The position numbers and the translations under genes are program-made. Positions 5,308 through 6,311 of a stretch of DNA of 6,311 nucleotides are shown here, piece after piece. The notes under the pieces were generated by a model. The model did not search any database and was not told the origin of the DNA. It was given only the letters and a program-made list of their open reading frames with translations. The first letter of the stretch is position 1; every line of letters begins with the position of its first letter. This stretch comes from Oxalobacteraceae bacterium (GTDB lineage Bacteria; Pseudomonadota; Gammaproteobacteria; Burkholderiales; Burkholderiaceae_D): NCBI GenBank assembly GCA_947487325.1, contig CANKWG010000134.1, positions 1-6,311 on the forward strand, given 5' to 3'.

Positions 5308-6311
5308 ATGAACGCCAATCCGCAGTTCCTCGCCGCCACCGCCACGGTGGACGAAGCCGCGATCCAGCCGCTGCCGAACTCGCGCAAGATTTATGTGTCA
5401 GGCTCACGCCCCGATATCCGCGTTCCGATGCGCGAAATCAGCCAGAGTGACACGCCGGCGTCGTTTGGTTCCGAGAAAAATCCACCTGTCTACGTCTACG
5501 ATACCTCCGGTCCTTACACTGATCCCAGCGTAAAGATCGACATCCGTTCCGGTTTGGCAGCATTGCGCGCGCCCTGGATTGCCGAGCGCAATGACACCGA
5601 AGAATTGCCCGGACCTACCTCGCAGTACGGCACCGAGCGGCTAAATGACCCCAAGCTGGCCGAGTTGCGTTTCAATCTGCATCGCAAACCGCGTCGTGCC
5701 ATAGCCGGCAAGAACGTCACGCAGATGCATTACGCGCGTCAGGGCATCATCACGCCGGAGATGGAATACATCGCCATTCGCGAAAATCTGCGTCGCAAGG
5801 AATACATCGAGAGCCTGAAGAGCTCGGGTCCGAATGGCGCAAAGCTGGCTGAGCTTATGGGCCGCCAGCATCCGGGTCAGTCGTATGGTGCTGCGATTCC
5901 TGCCGAAATTACCCCTGAGTTCGTGCGCAGTGAAATTGCCCGTGGCCGCGCGATCATTCCTAACAATATCAATCACCCTGAAAGCGAGCCGATGATCATC
6001 GGTCGCAATTTTCTCGTGAAGATCAATGCCAACATCGGCAACTCTGCGGTGACCTCGTCCATCGGTGAAGAAGTCGAAAAAATGACCTGGTCCATCCGCT
6101 GGGGTGGTGACACGGTGATGGATCTCTCCACCGGCAAGCATATTCATGAAACCCGCGAGTGGATCATCCGCAATTCACCGGTGCCGATTGGTACCGTGCC
6201 TATCTATCAGGCGCTGGAAAAGGTGAATGGCAAGGCAGAAGATCTGACCTGGGAAATTTTCCGTGACACGCTGATCGAGCAGGCTGAGCAGGGCGTAGAT
6301 TACTTCACGAT
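5308..6311 (+). CDS. thiC: phosphomethylpyrimidine synthase ThiC (3' part beyond the window)
   Basis: ThiC is a radical-SAM enzyme that rearranges aminoimidazole ribotide into HMP-phosphate, the pyrimidine moiety of thiamine. The window shows the first 334 residues of a protein usually about 630 long. Seen: the N-terminal ThiC-associated region with VSGSRPDIRVPMREI (30-44) and YDTSGPYTDP (64-73); TQMHYARQGIITPEMEYIAIREN (138-160); GRAIIPNNINHPESEPMIIG (213-232); NFLVKINANIGNSAVTSSI (234-252); WGGDTVMDLSTG (265-276); and HETREWIIRNSPVPIGTVPI (280-299). The C-terminal iron-sulfur cysteine motif lies past the edge. Residues about 161-185 (LRRKEYIESLK...) are longer than the E. coli enzyme as I remember it, which fits a betaproteobacterial form. 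The ATG follows AAGGA by five bases. It is the first gene after the TPP riboswitch, so excess thiamine pyrophosphate should lower expression. No defect seen in the visible part. Confidence 0.97.
   Translation, partial: MNANPQFLAATATVDEAAIQPLPNSRKIYVSGSRPDIRVPMREISQSDTPASFGSEKNPPVYVYDTSGPYTDPSVKIDIRSGLAALRAPWIAERNDTEELPGPTSQYGTERLNDPKLAELRFNLHRKPRRAIAGKNVTQMHYARQGIITPEMEYIAIRENLRRKEYIESLKSSGPNGAKLAELMGRQHPGQSYGAAIPAEITPEFVRSEIARGRAIIPNNINHPESEPMIIGRNFLVKINANIGNSAVTSSIGEEVEKMTWSIRWGGDTVMDLSTGKHIHETREWIIRNSPVPIGTVPIYQALEKVNGKAEDLTWEIFRDTLIEQAEQGVDYFT

Noticed and set aside
5641..6147. 168-codon minus-strand frame inside thiC
   Set aside because: Antisense to a highly conserved part of ThiC; a shadow of GC-rich codon use.

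Overview
The window looks like the chromosome of a betaproteobacterium, probably of the order Burkholderiales. The clues are ThiC wording and an insertion typical of that group, a TPP riboswitch directly ahead of thiC, and moderately GC-rich housekeeping genes. The order is an inference from remembered family sequences, not from a search.

Layout: positions 1-327 (minus) hold the start of a small exported DUF2147-family protein, cut by the window edge. Directly upstream of it, 17 bp away, lies a complete valyl-tRNA synthetase gene, valS (345-3167, minus). The two are probably one transcription unit, read from a TATAAT-type promoter near 3206-3211. A 315-bp divergent intergenic region (3168-3482) holds a well-formed 23-codon small ORF and a short hairpin. 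Next, on the plus strand, is an isolated gene for a 498-residue leucine-rich-repeat protein (3483-4979). It is AT-richer than its neighbours and has a Ser/Asp-rich N-terminus, a long polythreonine tract encoded by ACN triplets, a basic KKRKSR cluster, RI-like LRRs and an acidic tail. A 328-bp gap follows, with a long inverted repeat, a sigma70-like promoter and a TPP riboswitch. After it comes thiC (5308 onward, plus), cut by the right edge.

How the parts relate: valS serves translation and thiC makes the pyrimidine half of thiamine under TPP feedback. The LRR gene has no functional link to either and looks like an accessory gene lodged between two housekeeping units. It is the most novel item here: a eukaryote-like protein that could be a host-directed effector, though nothing in the window proves secretion. 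The second item of interest is a readable model for the thiC riboswitch: a hairpin over the Shine-Dalgarno sequence whose left arm can pair instead with the 3' side of the aptamer closing stem.
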